From positions 186,001-250,000 of the forward strand of contig NZ_NTMR01000005.1 in NCBI RefSeq assembly GCF_002307495.1: DNA of 64,000 nucleotides, in the 5' to 3' direction. The stretch is from Pseudomonas abyssi (GTDB taxonomy: Bacteria > Pseudomonadota > Gammaproteobacteria > Pseudomonadales > Pseudomonadaceae). How positions within the stretch are numbered: position 1 is the first letter of the stretch; every line of letters begins with the position of its first letter. This document shows positions 38,329 to 48,778 of the stretch, in pieces. The notes below the pieces were generated by a model. The model saw nothing but the letters and a program-made list of their open reading frames with translations, searched no databases and had not been told where the DNA came from. The position numbers and the translations under genes are program-made.

Positions 38329-38373
38329 GCTTTTCTGGGTGGCTTGAAGCTTGCGGCTTGTAGCTTGCAGCTC

Positions 38374-38413
38374 AAAAAAAGGCCCACACCGGTCAGGATG
38401 TGGGCCTCTTTGT
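38374..38413. terminator. Bidirectional terminator between secF and suhB
   Basis: AAAAAAAGGCCCACA-CCGGTCAGGA-TGTGGGCCTCTTTG; an A-run before and a T-rich run after the stem, so it can serve suhB on the minus strand best. Confidence 0.8.
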
Positions 38414-38468
38414 TCTGCCCCGTACGGCCAGCTTGCCGCTTGAGGCTTACAGCTTGTAGCTTGTCTAT

Positions 38469-39284
38469 TTACATCTTCATGCTGGGCGTCAGGTGCGGCT
38501 GGATGGCGGTCAGCACGGCCTTGAAGCATTTGGGGTTGCCGGCAACGATCTGGCCCTTCTCCAGGAACTGGTGGCCACCGTTGAAGTCGCTGCACAGACC
38601 GCCTGCTTCCTGAATCAGCAGGGCGCCGGCGGCCATATCCCACTCGGCCAGGCCGAATTCCCAGAAGGCGTCAAAACGGCCTGCGGCCACGTAGGCCAGA
38701 TCGAGGCTGGCGGCGCCGGCCCGGCGGATACCGGCGGTCTGGCCGACCAGGCTGCGGAACATGCCCAGGTAGTTGTCCAGTGAGTCAATCTGGTTGGCGC
38801 GGAACGGGAAGCCGGTGCCCAGCAGCGCGCCGTCCAGGGTCTTGCGGGTGCTGACGCGCAGGCGGCGACCGTTCAGCGCAGCACCGCGGCCGCGGCTGGC
38901 GGTGAATTCTTCCTGACGGATCGGGTCCAGCACCACGGCGTGCTCAGTGCGACCTTTTACGCGGCAGGCGATGCTGACAGCAAAGTGCGGGACGCCGCGA
39001 ATGAAGTTGGTGGTGCCGTCCAGTGGGTCAATGATCCAGACGGTGTCGGCGCCGTCGCCTTGGCCAGGTTGGAAGCCGCTTTCCTCCGCCTGGATGCTGT
39101 GGTCAGGGTAGGCCTTGCGCAGTTGGCTGATGATGGCTTGCTCGGCGGCGCGATCCACTTCCGACACATAATCGCGCGCGTCCTTTTCGTCCACGGTGAG
39201 CACATCAAGGCGTTCCATGGAACGGTAAATGAGCTCTCCTGCGCTGCGCGCGGCACGCAGGGCGATATTCAGCATGGGCTGCAT
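38469..39284 (-). CDS. suhB: Inositol-1-monophosphatase family protein SuhB
   Basis: 271-aa magnesium-dependent phosphatase, also known as an RNA polymerase-associated factor in rRNA antitermination and as a virulence regulator in Pseudomonas. Metal-site motifs are AEESGF near 66, IDPLDGTTNFIRGVPHFAVS near 83, and EWDMAAGALLIQEAGG near 214. I chose the ATG at 39284 because homologues start MQPMLNIALRAARSA; the long upstream frame overlaps trmJ. It is divergent from trmJ over 138 bp. Confidence 0.95.
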   Translation of the reverse strand: MQPMLNIALRAARSAGELIYRSMERLDVLTVDEKDARDYVSEVDRAAEQAIISQLRKAYPDHSIQAEESGFQPGQGDGADTVWIIDPLDGTTNFIRGVPHFAVSIACRVKGRTEHAVVLDPIRQEEFTASRGRGAALNGRRLRVSTRKTLDGALLGTGFPFRANQIDSLDNYLGMFRSLVGQTAGIRRAGAASLDLAYVAAGRFDAFWEFGLAEWDMAAGALLIQEAGGLCSDFNGGHQFLEKGQIVAGNPKCFKAVLTAIQPHLTPSMKM

Positions 39285-39422
39285 AGGGCTATGTCTCTGT
39301 CGGGGGAATGATGAAAAGCCGGAAATTGTAGCAGAAGTGTAGGTGAACAGAAATGGATCATGGCTATCGCAGCAAGGCTTTTGTAAGATGCAGGGTCCAT
39401 TTTCTGGCGTGAAGGGTCCGCT

Positions 39423-40199
39423 TTGCTTAATAACGTGCGTGTGGTGTTGGTCAACACCAGTCATCCCGGCAACATTGGCGGCGCCGCCAGGGCCATGAAG
39501 AATATGGGGTTGAATCAGCTGGTGCTGGTCGATCCGGTGCGCTTTCCGGACCCTGACGCCAACTCTCGCGCATCGGGCGCGGATGATCTGCTGAGTAATG
39601 CGCGGATTGTCGCGACCCTGGATGAGGCTATTGCCGACTGCACCTTGGTCATGGGTACTAGTGCGCGAGATCGCCGTATCCCCTGGCCCGTGGTTGACCC
39701 GCGTGAGGCGGCGGATCTGGTGCTGGATCAGTCGGCGCTGCCCGAGGCGCAGATTGCGCTGGTCTTCGGTCGCGAGGACTCGGGGCTGACCAGTGACGAA
39801 CTGCAGCGCTGTCAGTATCACGTACATATTCCTTCCATGCCTGATTTCAGCTCACTGAATCTGGCTGCGGCGGTGCAGGTGCTGGCTTATGAGCTGCGCA
39901 TGCAGGGGCTGCAGCGCGAGGGCGCACCGACCAAGATGCACAAGGTCGAGACCACGGCGGTCTTTAATGAAATTCCGGCGACGGCGGGGGAGTTGGAGCA
40001 GTTTTATCAGCATCTGGAGCAGGTGCTGGTTGAAATCGGCTTCCATGACCCTCAGAAACCACGGCAGCTGTTGCCGCGTTTGCGTCGCCTCTACGGGCGG
40101 GTGCACCTTAATCGGATGGAAATGAACATCCTGCGTGGCATCTTGACCGAAACCCAAAAAGCCATCGGCGTAAAAGCGGCCGGTGAGCGGAGATCCTGA
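39423..40199 (+). CDS. trmJ: tRNA (cytidine/uridine-2'-O-)-methyltransferase TrmJ
   Basis: 258-aa SPOUT-class enzyme that methylates the ribose at position 32 of tRNAs. The trefoil-knot signatures are [25 protein letters not shown] at the N-terminus, [16 protein letters not shown] near 116 and [22 protein letters not shown] near 139. The start appears to be TTG (39423) with GAAGGG upstream; a GTG at 39435 is the alternative. Only two bases separate its stop from cysE. Confidence 0.94.
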   Translation: MLNNVRVVLVNTSHPGNIGGAARAMKNMGLNQLVLVDPVRFPDPDANSRASGADDLLSNARIVATLDEAIADCTLVMGTSARDRRIPWPVVDPREAADLVLDQSALPEAQIALVFGREDSGLTSDELQRCQYHVHIPSMPDFSSLNLAAAVQVLAYELRMQGLQREGAPTKMHKVETTAVFNEIPATAGELEQFYQHLEQVLVEIGFHDPQKPRQLLPRLRRLYGRVHLNRMEMNILRGILTETQKAIGVKAAGERRS

Positions 40200-40201
40200 C
40201 C

Positions 40202-41020
40202 ATGTTTGCTCGGATGAAAGAAGATATCGCCAGCGTATTCCACCGTGACCCTGCCGCGCGCAACACGCTGGAAGTGCTGACCTGCTATCCCGGCTTGCAT
40301 GCGGTCTGGCTACACCGTGTGGCGCATGCGCTGTGGGTGCGCCGTGCCTTTTTGCTGGCGCGTATGGTCTCGCACCTGGCGCGTTGGCTGACCGGGATCG
40401 AAATTCACCCTGGCGCCCAGATCGGTCGCCGCTTTTTTATCGACCACGGCTTTGGTGTGGTGATCGGTGAAACCACCGAAATCGGCGACGATGTCACGCT
40501 CTATCAGGGCGTAACCCTGGGTGGCACGAGCTGGGATCAGGGTAAACGTCACCCAACGCTGGAAGACGGTGTGGTCGTGGGCGCCGGTGCCAAGGTGCTT
40601 GGGCCTTTCACGGTCGGAGCGGGTGCCAAGATCGGCTCCAACGCGGTGGTCACCAAGGCGGTGCCGGCTGGTGCCACGGCGGTCGGTATTCCGGGGCGGA
40701 TTATTCCCAAAGAGCCGGAGCCTGAGGCCAAGACAGAGCAGCAGGTCAAGCGTGAGGCGATGGCCGAGAAGCTGGGCTTTGATGCCTATGGTGTGAGTCG
40801 CGACATGCCGGATCCGGTGGCTCGTGCCATCGGTCAGATGCTCGACCATATGCATGCGGTGGACAGCCGACTGGAGGGCATGTGCAAGGCGCTCAGCGAG
40901 CTGGGCAGTGACTACTGCGCCAAAGAGTTGCCAACCCTGGGTGGCGAGGATTTCGAGTTGCTGAAGGATGAGTCGCAACCGTTGGTTGAAGTGGACGCTG
41001 CCAGCGACAGTAAGGCCTGA
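40202..41020 (+). CDS. cysE: Serine O-acetyltransferase
   Basis: 272-aa CysE, the first enzyme of cysteine synthesis (serine plus acetyl-CoA to O-acetylserine). The N-terminal helical part ([19 protein letters not shown]) is followed by the left-handed beta-helix with hexapeptide repeats and the catalytic [31 protein letters not shown] near 79-109. The C-terminal 75 residues form a charged helical extension like that of the Pseudomonas protein. The next gene is iscS six bases downstream, without the iscR gene usually found between them. Confidence 0.95.
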   Translation: MFARMKEDIASVFHRDPAARNTLEVLTCYPGLHAVWLHRVAHALWVRRAFLLARMVSHLARWLTGIEIHPGAQIGRRFFIDHGFGVVIGETTEIGDDVTLYQGVTLGGTSWDQGKRHPTLEDGVVVGAGAKVLGPFTVGAGAKIGSNAVVTKAVPAGATAVGIPGRIIPKEPEPEAKTEQQVKREAMAEKLGFDAYGVSRDMPDPVARAIGQMLDHMHAVDSRLEGMCKALSELGSDYCAKELPTLGGEDFELLKDESQPLVEVDAASDSKA

Positions 41021-41026
41021 GGTGAT

Positions 41027-42178
41027 ATGAAACAGCCTATTTATCTGGATTATGCGGCGACCACGCCGGTTGATCCGGCGGTAGCCGAGAAGATGATTGC
41101 CTGCCTGACCATGGACGGCAACTTTGCCAACCCGGCTTCGCGCTCGCACGTCTACGGCTGGAAGGCCGAGGAGGCGGCAGAGAATGCCCGTCGTCAGGTG
41201 GCGGATCTGGTGGGTGCAGACCCGCGCGAGATTGTCTGGACCTCCGGTGCCACCGAGTCGAACAATCTGGCCATCAAGGGCATGGCTCATGCGCTCAGCG
41301 CGCGCGGCCGTCATCTGGTCACCTCGACTATCGAGCACAAGGCGGTGCTCGACTGTTTCAAGCAGTTGGAGCAAGAGGGGTGCGAGGTCACCTGGCTGCA
41401 GGCTGACGCCAGCGGCGTAATTGCGCCCGAGCAGTTGCGCTCAGCGCTGCGCGAGGACACGGTGCTGGTCTCGCTGATGCACGTGAACAACGAGATTGGC
41501 ACGATCAACGATATTCGCGCGCTGGGCGAGCTGGCTCAGGGCGCTGGTGCCGTGTTTCATGTCGATGCGGCGCAGTCGACCGGCAAGTTGCCGATTGACC
41601 TGAAGACCCTGCCGGTCGATCTGATGTCCTTTAGCGCTCATAAGACCTACGGTCCCAAGGGGGTGGGTGCGCTGTTTGTGCGGCGCGGCCTGATGCCGCG
41701 GCCGCAGGCGCAGATTCACGGTGGCGGCCACGAGCGTGGGTTGCGCTCGGGTACGCTGGCAACCCATCAGCTCGTTGGTATCGGCGCTGCGTTCGAGCTG
41801 GCCGGCCAGGTGCGCGAGCAGGAGAGCGCACGTATCACGGAGCTGCGTGATGCGCTGCTTGCAGGGCTGGAGGGGCTTGATGGGGTTAGCCTTAATGGCA
41901 GTGCCGAGTTACGCGTACCGCATAATCTCAATCTGGCCTTCGCCGGTGTGGATGGCGAGCTGCTGCTGCTGTCGCTCAAGGAGCTGGCGCTGTCCAGCGG
42001 GTCGGCCTGTACCTCGGCCGCCGTCGAGCCGTCGTACGTGCTGCGCGGCATCGGCCTGAGCGATGAGTTGGCCCATAGCTCCATTCGTCTGTCGTTGGGG
42101 CGTTATACCAGCCTGGAAGACGTGCAGCGCGCCGCCCAGGTCATCTGTCAGGTGGTGCCGCGCCTGCGTGCAAGCTGA
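41027..42178 (+). CDS. iscS: Cysteine desulfurase IscS, short C-terminus, without isc partners
   Basis: 383-aa PLP enzyme that takes sulfur from cysteine. Clear IscS-type motifs: [32 protein letters not shown], the PLP lysine in [16 protein letters not shown] near 204, [13 protein letters not shown] and the active-site loop [18 protein letters not shown] near 325. Standard IscS is 404 aa and ends in a tail like SPLWxMYKxGVDxxxIEW; here the protein stops at VVPRLRAS, so about 20 residues are absent. That tail helps bind IscU. No iscR, iscU, iscA, hscBA or fdx is adjacent; ndk comes next. The enzyme may therefore mainly feed tRNA thiolation and cofactor synthesis. It is in a cysE-iscS operon, with a GAGGTGAT ribosome site. 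Confidence 0.93.
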   Translation: MKQPIYLDYAATTPVDPAVAEKMIACLTMDGNFANPASRSHVYGWKAEEAAENARRQVADLVGADPREIVWTSGATESNNLAIKGMAHALSARGRHLVTSTIEHKAVLDCFKQLEQEGCEVTWLQADASGVIAPEQLRSALREDTVLVSLMHVNNEIGTINDIRALGELAQGAGAVFHVDAAQSTGKLPIDLKTLPVDLMSFSAHKTYGPKGVGALFVRRGLMPRPQAQIHGGGHERGLRSGTLATHQLVGIGAAFELAGQVREQESARITELRDALLAGLEGLDGVSLNGSAELRVPHNLNLAFAGVDGELLLLSLKELALSSGSACTSAAVEPSYVLRGIGLSDELAHSSIRLSLGRYTSLEDVQRAAQVICQVVPRLRAS

Positions 42179-42203
42179 CGGTCCGCCGTCAGCTATGCTG
42201 CTG

Positions 42204-42244
42204 TTATCTATTTGTCTTTAACCTGCGTATAATCCGCAGGTTAA
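42204..42244 (+). promoter_or_regulatory. ndk promoter with a dyad around the -10 box
   Basis: TTATCT (42204-42209) and TATAAT (42228-42233) are spaced 18 bp apart. The TATAAT forms the loop of a perfect 10-bp inverted repeat TTAACCTGCG / CGCAGGTTAA (42218-42244), so a repressor or an RNA hairpin could act there. It lies 46 bp before the ndk start. Confidence 0.6.
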
Positions 42245-42290
42245 CCATCTTTTGTAATTTCATTCTGTAACTATCTGTCTGGAGAGTTTT

Positions 42291-42716
42291 ATGGCCGTTG
42301 AACGCACCCTGTCCATCATCAAGCCCGATGCCGTTGCCAAGAACGTCATTGGCGAGATTCTGACCCGTTTTGAGCAGGCTGGTCTGCGCGTTGTCGCAGC
42401 CAAGATGGTTCAGCTGTCCCAGGCCGATGCCGAAGGCTTCTACGCCGAGCACAAAGAGCGTCCCTTCTTCAAGGATCTGGTTGGCTTCATGACCTCTGGC
42501 CCGGTTGTTGTACAAGTGCTGGAAGGTGAAGGCGCGGTACTGAAGAACCGTGACCTGATGGGCGCTACCAACCCGAAGGAAGCCGCTGCCGGTACCATCC
42601 GCGCCGACTTCGCCGAGTCCATCGATGCCAACGCCGTGCACGGTTCCGACTCCACCACTTCCGCTGCCCGTGAAGTGGCTTACTTCTTCGCCGAAACCGA
42701 ACTCTGCCCGCGCTAA
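42291..42716 (+). CDS. ndk: Nucleoside diphosphate kinase
   Basis: 141-aa NDK, which equalises nucleoside triphosphate pools. The phosphorylated His117 is in [12 protein letters not shown] and the opening [17 protein letters not shown] is standard. A GGAGAG ribosome site lies upstream. In other Pseudomonas it follows iscX at the end of the isc cluster; here it follows iscS after 112 bp that contain its own promoter. Confidence 0.97.
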   Translation: MAVERTLSIIKPDAVAKNVIGEILTRFEQAGLRVVAAKMVQLSQADAEGFYAEHKERPFFKDLVGFMTSGPVVVQVLEGEGAVLKNRDLMGATNPKEAAAGTIRADFAESIDANAVHGSDSTTSAAREVAYFFAETELCPR

Positions 42717-42755
42717 GGCCGGGTCTGGTTCTCTCAGCCGAGTGATGTGATCGCC

Positions 42756-43910
42756 ATGACCGATACCACCAGCAAGACCAATCTGCTGGGTCTGACACAG
42801 CAGAAACTGGAAGCTTTCTTCGAGGGATTGGGAGAGAAGCGTTTTCGTGCCGGCCAGGTCATGAAATGGATGCATCACTATGGCGTGGACAACTTCGATG
42901 ACATGACCAATATCGGCAAGGCTCTGCGCGAAAAGCTCAAGGCCAATGCCGAGATTCGTGGCCCCGAGGTTGTCAGCGAAGATATCTCCCGCGACGGCAC
43001 ACGCAAGTGGGTCGTCCGGGTCGCCTCGGGCAGTTGCGTCGAGACCGTGTACATTCCGCAAAACGGACGCGGCACCCTGTGTGTCTCCTCCCAGGCGGGT
43101 TGTGCACTGGATTGCAGCTTCTGCTCGACCGGCAAGCAGGGCTTCAACAGCGATCTGACCGTGGCCGAGATCATTGGCCAGGTGTGGATTGCCAGCAAGT
43201 CCTTCGGTTCTATTCCGGCAACCGCCGACCGTGCCGTCACCAACGTGGTGATGATGGGCATGGGTGAGCCGCTACTGAATTACGACAACGTTGTGGATGC
43301 CATGACGTTGATGATGGATGACCTGGGCTACGGTATTTCCAAGCGCAAGGTGACGCTGTCCACCTCGGGCGTGGTGCCGATGATCAACAAGCTGGCCGAG
43401 GATATGGATGTTGCCCTGGCGCTGTCGCTGCACGCGCCGAACAACGCGCTGCGCAATCAGCTGGTGCCGCTGAACAAGAAGTATCCGCTGGAAGTATTGC
43501 TGCCGGCCTGCAAGAGCTACATCGCCGGGCTTGGCGAAAAGCGTTCGCTGACCGTCGAGTACACCCTGCTCAAGGGCGTCAATGACCAGCCCGAGCACGC
43601 CGCCGAGATGATCGAGCTGCTGCGCGATATCCCGTGCAAGATCAACCTCATCCCCTTCAACCCCTTCCCGCATTCCGGTTACGAGCGACCCAGCAACAAT
43701 GCCATTCGCCGTTTCCAGGACCTGTTGCACAACGCCGGTTATAACGTCACTGTGCGTACAACGCGCGGTGAAGACATCGATGCCGCCTGCGGTCAGCTGG
43801 TGGGGCAGGTGATGGACCGCACCCGACGCAGCGAGCGCTACATTGCGGTGCGCCAGCTGGCGGCCGATGCCACTGACGCGAGCGAGCGCAATCAGCGCAA
43901 CGCGGGTTAA
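42756..43910 (+). CDS. rlmN: Dual-specificity rRNA/tRNA adenine-C2 methyltransferase RlmN
   Basis: 384-aa radical-SAM enzyme methylating A2503 of 23S rRNA and A37 of some tRNAs. The [4Fe-4S] cluster cysteines are Cys116, Cys120 and Cys123 (CALDCSFC). Other family marks are [31 protein letters not shown] and the C-terminal [11 protein letters not shown], which carries the methyl-bearing Cys. The ATG at 42756 is preferred over an in-frame GTG nine bases earlier. It needs an Fe-S cluster, which is relevant given the reduced isc locus. Confidence 0.95.
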   Translation: MTDTTSKTNLLGLTQQKLEAFFEGLGEKRFRAGQVMKWMHHYGVDNFDDMTNIGKALREKLKANAEIRGPEVVSEDISRDGTRKWVVRVASGSCVETVYIPQNGRGTLCVSSQAGCALDCSFCSTGKQGFNSDLTVAEIIGQVWIASKSFGSIPATADRAVTNVVMMGMGEPLLNYDNVVDAMTLMMDDLGYGISKRKVTLSTSGVVPMINKLAEDMDVALALSLHAPNNALRNQLVPLNKKYPLEVLLPACKSYIAGLGEKRSLTVEYTLLKGVNDQPEHAAEMIELLRDIPCKINLIPFNPFPHSGYERPSNNAIRRFQDLLHNAGYNVTVRTTRGEDIDAACGQLVGQVMDRTRRSERYIAVRQLAADATDASERNQRNAG

Positions 43911-43936
43911 ACACTCAAGCCGGAAAGGATGTTGAC

Positions 43937-44686
43937 ATGAGCAAGCCAAGCGCCGCGATCCTGCTACTCAGCCTGCTGCTGGCAGGCTGTGTCACGACGG
44001 GAGACAAGCCCCGCAAGGTTGACCCTGAGGCGGCGCGTGATGCCTACATCCAGCTGGGCATAGGCTATCTGCAAAAGGGCGAAACCGAACGTGCCAAGCA
44101 GCCGCTGAGCGAAGCCCTCAAACTTGATCCGCGCTCGGCATCGGCCAATATGGTGCTGGCGCTGGTGTTTCAGCAGGAGGGAGAGTATCCCGCTGCCGAG
44201 CAGCATTTTCGCGCAGCACTCTCGGCCGACCCTGCCAATGCCCGTATTCTCAACAACTACGGCGCCTTTCTGCTGGATCGCGAGCGTTATGCCGAGGCGC
44301 TGAGCTATTTCCAGAAGGCGGCGGAAGATACCCTGTACAGCGAGCGTTCGCGTGTGTTTGAGAATATGGGTATCACCTACATGCGCATGGGCGATGCCGC
44401 CTCGGCGCGCGAGAATCTGGAGCGCTCGCTGCGGCTGAACGGCCGCCAGCCGCGGGCATTGTTTGAACTGGCACAATTGGAGTTTGATGCTGGCGAGTTT
44501 GTCCCGGCGTGGAACCATTATCGCCGCTTCGACCAGCTGTCCACTCAAAACGCCGCCAGCCTGTGGCTTGGCGTGCGTCTGGCCCGTCGATTTGAAGATC
44601 ACAGCAGCGCTGTCAGCTACGGCCTGCAACTCAAACGCCTTTATCCCAACAGTCCCGAAGCGAAAGCGCTTGTGGAGTCCGAATAG
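43937..44686 (+). CDS. pilF: Type IV pilus biogenesis lipoprotein PilF/PilW
   Basis: 249-aa TPR lipoprotein pilotin needed for outer-membrane assembly of the PilQ secretin. The lipobox is LLLAGC with Cys18. Six TPR-like units follow (YIQLGIGYLQKGETERAKQPL; ASANMVLALVFQQEGEYPAAEQHF; ARILNNYGAFLLDRERYAEAL and others). It ends two bases before rodZ. The order rlmN-pilF-rodZ-ispG is conserved in the genus. Confidence 0.94.
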   Translation: MSKPSAAILLLSLLLAGCVTTGDKPRKVDPEAARDAYIQLGIGYLQKGETERAKQPLSEALKLDPRSASANMVLALVFQQEGEYPAAEQHFRAALSADPANARILNNYGAFLLDRERYAEALSYFQKAAEDTLYSERSRVFENMGITYMRMGDAASARENLERSLRLNGRQPRALFELAQLEFDAGEFVPAWNHYRRFDQLSTQNAASLWLGVRLARRFEDHSSAVSYGLQLKRLYPNSPEAKALVESE

Positions 44687-44688
44687 TC

Positions 44689-45663
44689 ATGAGTTCCGAG
44701 CGTCATGATGCAATGGCAGGCATGGCAGAAACTGGTTCCTTGGGTAGCCCCGGGCAAACACTGCGTGAGGCGCGTGAGGCGCGCGGCATGTCTGTTGCCG
44801 AGGTGGCGCAGGAACTCAAGATTTCCCGCCAGGCGGTAGAGCGTCTGGAGCAGGGGCAGTATGACAGCCTGCCCGGCGATACCTTTGCGCGTGGCTACAT
44901 TCGCAGTTACGCGCGTCTCATGGGGATGGATCCGGCGCGTCTGGCGCTAGCCTTCGACCGTGAGCGCGGTATCGAGGTGCGTGAGCGCAGCGTCAGCAGC
45001 ATCACCCGCGTTGAGCCGCCGAGCCGCAGTGGCCGGACCTTGATGTGGTGGAGTTCGGTGTTGATTGTCGTGGCGTTGGTGTTGTCTGCACTGTGGTGGT
45101 ACGAAACCAGTCAGCCGGCGCTTGCTCCACTGCCTGAGCTGGACGAGCTGGACTCGCAGACCTTGCTGGACGATGTTGAGGTTGATGCGATTACCTTGCC
45201 CGAATCCATCGCGGAGCAAACCGACGGCGTACCCGCCGATCTGCTGCCCGCTGAGTCCGCGGGCACTTCGACCGAAGGTGAGGCTGAGCCGAGCGACGCG
45301 CCGGCCGCCGCAAACAATGACGCGCCGGCTCAAGCAGCCGCCTCGCAGGACGTTGAAAACGACGCTGCCGAGGTTGCGGCAGCCGGCGCTGCGTCCACTG
45401 AATCGGCCGCTCCGGCCAGCAGCGCTGGCCTGGTCCTGAGCGTTGCTGCTGACTGCTGGGTCCAGGTGTCTGCTGCGGACGGCCGCGTGCTGCACAGCGC
45501 CTTGATGCGTGAAGGGCAGACGCTTGAGTTGCCGCCGTCCGGGGCGCTCGATCTGGTTATTGGCGATCGCAGCGCGGTCACCGCGATTCGTTTCCAAGGA
45601 CATTCCGTCACACTGCCGCCGCAGGGGCGTTCGGGCGTTGTCCGCATGCGCCTGGGCGAGTAG
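44689..45663 (+). CDS. rodZ: RodZ family helix-turn-helix membrane protein
   Basis: 324-aa bitopic membrane protein that links MreB to the cell-shape machinery. The cytoplasmic HTH spans about 20-90 ([31 protein letters not shown]). A single TM helix is at 117-138 ([20 protein letters not shown]). A long Ala/Glu/Asp-rich periplasmic linker runs to about 245, and the C-terminal DUF4115 beta-domain begins near 248 ([21 protein letters not shown]). The first in-frame ATG is used; later ones at codons 9 and 12 would only shorten the N-terminus. Confidence 0.93.
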   Translation: MSSERHDAMAGMAETGSLGSPGQTLREAREARGMSVAEVAQELKISRQAVERLEQGQYDSLPGDTFARGYIRSYARLMGMDPARLALAFDRERGIEVRERSVSSITRVEPPSRSGRTLMWWSSVLIVVALVLSALWWYETSQPALAPLPELDELDSQTLLDDVEVDAITLPESIAEQTDGVPADLLPAESAGTSTEGEAEPSDAPAAANNDAPAQAAASQDVENDAAEVAAAGAASTESAAPASSAGLVLSVAADCWVQVSAADGRVLHSALMREGQTLELPPSGALDLVIGDRSAVTAIRFQGHSVTLPPQGRSGVVRMRLGE

Positions 45664-45677
45664 GAGGTCAGTCAGTT

Positions 45678-46790
45678 ATGCAGCATCAGTCGCCCGTCAA
45701 ACGGCGCGTTTCCCGGCAGATCAAGGTCGGTTCGGTTCTGGTTGGCGGTGATGCGCCAATCTCGGTACAGAGCATGACCAACACCGAAACCTGCGACGTC
45801 GCCGCCACCGTGGCCCAGATACGGCGCCTGGAAGAGGTGGGCGCCGATATCGTGCGGGTCTCGGTGCCGAGTATGGAGGCAGCCGAGGCTTTTGGTGAAA
45901 TCCGCAAGCAGGTGGGTATTGCCCTGGTCGCGGATATTCACTTTGACTACAAGATCGCCCTGCGGGTGGCCGATCTGGGTGTCGACTGTCTGCGCATCAA
46001 CCCGGGCAACATCGGCCGAGAAGATCGCGTCAAGGCGGTAGTCGATGCGGCGCGCCACAACGGCATTCCGATCCGCATTGGCGTCAACGCCGGGTCGCTG
46101 GAAAAGGATCTGCAGAAAAAGTACGGCGAGCCCACGCCGGCTGCGCTGGTCGAGTCGGCCATGCGCCACGTCGAGCATCTGGATCGACTGGACTTTCAGG
46201 ACTTCAAGGTCAGCGTAAAGGCATCCGACGTGTTTATGGCCGTCGATGCGTATCGCCTGCTGGCTACGCAAATCGAGCAACCACTGCATCTGGGTATCAC
46301 CGAAGCCGGTGGCCTGCGCTCTGGCACGGTGAAGTCTGCGGTCGGGCTGGGCATGCTGCTGGCTGAGGGCATTGGCGACACCATCCGGATTTCGCTGGCC
46401 GCTGACCCGGTCGAGGAGATTCGGGTCGGCTTCGATATCCTCAAGTCCCTGCGACTGCGCTCGCGTGGTATCAACTTCATCGCCTGCCCGAGCTGCTCGC
46501 GGCAGAACTTTGATGTGGTCAAGACCATGAACGAGCTTGAGACGCGGCTTGAGGATGTGCTGACCCCCATGGATGTTGCCGTGATTGGCTGCGTAGTTAA
46601 TGGCCCGGGCGAAGCCAAGGAGGCCGATATCGGCCTGACCGGCGGCACCCCGAACAACCTGATCTATCAGGACGGCAAGCCGGACCAGAAGGTGGATAAT
46701 CTGGAATTGGTCGACCGGCTGGAAAAAATGATTCGAGACAAGGTCGCAGCCAAGCAGGCGGCGGAAGCCAATACCATCGCCCGCGGCTAA
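45678..46790 (+). CDS. ispG: 4-hydroxy-3-methylbut-2-enyl-diphosphate synthase
   Basis: 370-aa IspG (GcpE) of the non-mevalonate isoprenoid pathway. The N-terminal TIM barrel opens with [20 protein letters not shown], and the C-terminal part holds the [4Fe-4S] ligands in [13 protein letters not shown] near 268 and [12 protein letters not shown] near 304. It follows rodZ by 14 bases and precedes hisS by 26. This is another Fe-S enzyme that needs an assembly pathway. Confidence 0.96.
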   Translation: MQHQSPVKRRVSRQIKVGSVLVGGDAPISVQSMTNTETCDVAATVAQIRRLEEVGADIVRVSVPSMEAAEAFGEIRKQVGIALVADIHFDYKIALRVADLGVDCLRINPGNIGREDRVKAVVDAARHNGIPIRIGVNAGSLEKDLQKKYGEPTPAALVESAMRHVEHLDRLDFQDFKVSVKASDVFMAVDAYRLLATQIEQPLHLGITEAGGLRSGTVKSAVGLGMLLAEGIGDTIRISLAADPVEEIRVGFDILKSLRLRSRGINFIACPSCSRQNFDVVKTMNELETRLEDVLTPMDVAVIGCVVNGPGEAKEADIGLTGGTPNNLIYQDGKPDQKVDNLELVDRLEKMIRDKVAAKQAAEANTIARG

Positions 46791-46816
46791 GCGACCCAGT
46801 AACTAGGAAAGCGACT

Positions 46817-48094
<1,278 letters not shown>

Positions 48095-48133
48095 ACGGCA
48101 TGATCCGTTCCCGGTACCGCTAAGGAGCATTGC

Positions 48134-48778
48134 GTGGCTTACGACACAGAAGAAGAACAGGTAGAAAAACTGCGAGAGCTCTGGCAGCGCCATGGCGCAC
48201 CGCTGCTGACCGGTGTTGCTCTGGCATTGGCTGGTGTGTTTGGCTGGAATGCCTGGCAGAACTACGAAACCACCCAGGCGCAGAACGCCTCCACTCTCTA
48301 TCAATCGATGATGGAAGCGGTGCTGGCAAGCGATACCGAAGCGTCCCGTGCCCGTGCTGCCGAGTTGGCCGCGCAGCTGCGCGATGAATTTGACCACACC
48401 CGTTACGCTGATTTTGCCGCGCTGATGCAGGCGCGTCTGGCCGTTGAGGCGCGGGACTTCCCGGTGGCCGAACAGAGCCTGCGTGAGCTGCTCGACAGCA
48501 CAGACGATGTGGCCCTGCAGGAAATTGCTCGCCAGCGTCTGGCCCGCATTCTGGCCCAGCAGGATCGCGCGGAAGAAGGACTCGAGCTGTTCAGCTCTCC
48601 GGTCAGTGGCGCCGAGTTGACCGCCAGCCGCGAAGAGGTGCGTGGTGATTTGCTGGTCAGTCTGGGCCGCAACGACGAGGCGCGCGCCGCCTATCAGGCC
48701 GCGGTAGATGCGTTGACTGACGCCTCTGCACGTCCGCAACTGCAATTGAAGCTTGATGATCTGGCGGAGGAAGCCTAG
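48134..48778 (+). CDS. yfgM: YfgM family TPR membrane protein
   Basis: 214-aa ancillary SecYEG-associated factor. The N-terminus is cytoplasmic (TEEEQVEKLRELWQRHG), one TM helix spans about 24-42 (LLTGVALALAGVFGWNAW), and the periplasmic part is TPR-like helices. A GTG start at 48134 with GGAG upstream is likely. The stop codon overlaps the start of bamB by one base. Confidence 0.92.
   Translation: MAYDTEEEQVEKLRELWQRHGAPLLTGVALALAGVFGWNAWQNYETTQAQNASTLYQSMMEAVLASDTEASRARAAELAAQLRDEFDHTRYADFAALMQARLAVEARDFPVAEQSLRELLDSTDDVALQEIARQRLARILAQQDRAEEGLELFSSPVSGAELTASREEVRGDLLVSLGRNDEARAAYQAAVDALTDASARPQLQLKLDDLAEEA

Larger units (their letters stand above)
38269..38463. repeat. Period-7 GCTTGNN/AGCTGCA repeat cluster with two terminators
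   Basis: Three blocks of 7-bp units: AGCTGCA repeated from 38269 to 38291, GCTTGNN units at 38342-38373, and GCTTGNN units at 38431-38463. The first block is the complement type of the other two, so long imperfect stems could form. Interleaved are two hairpins. The convergent genes secF and suhB end on either side. A related cluster lies at 59230-59300. Confidence 0.75.
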
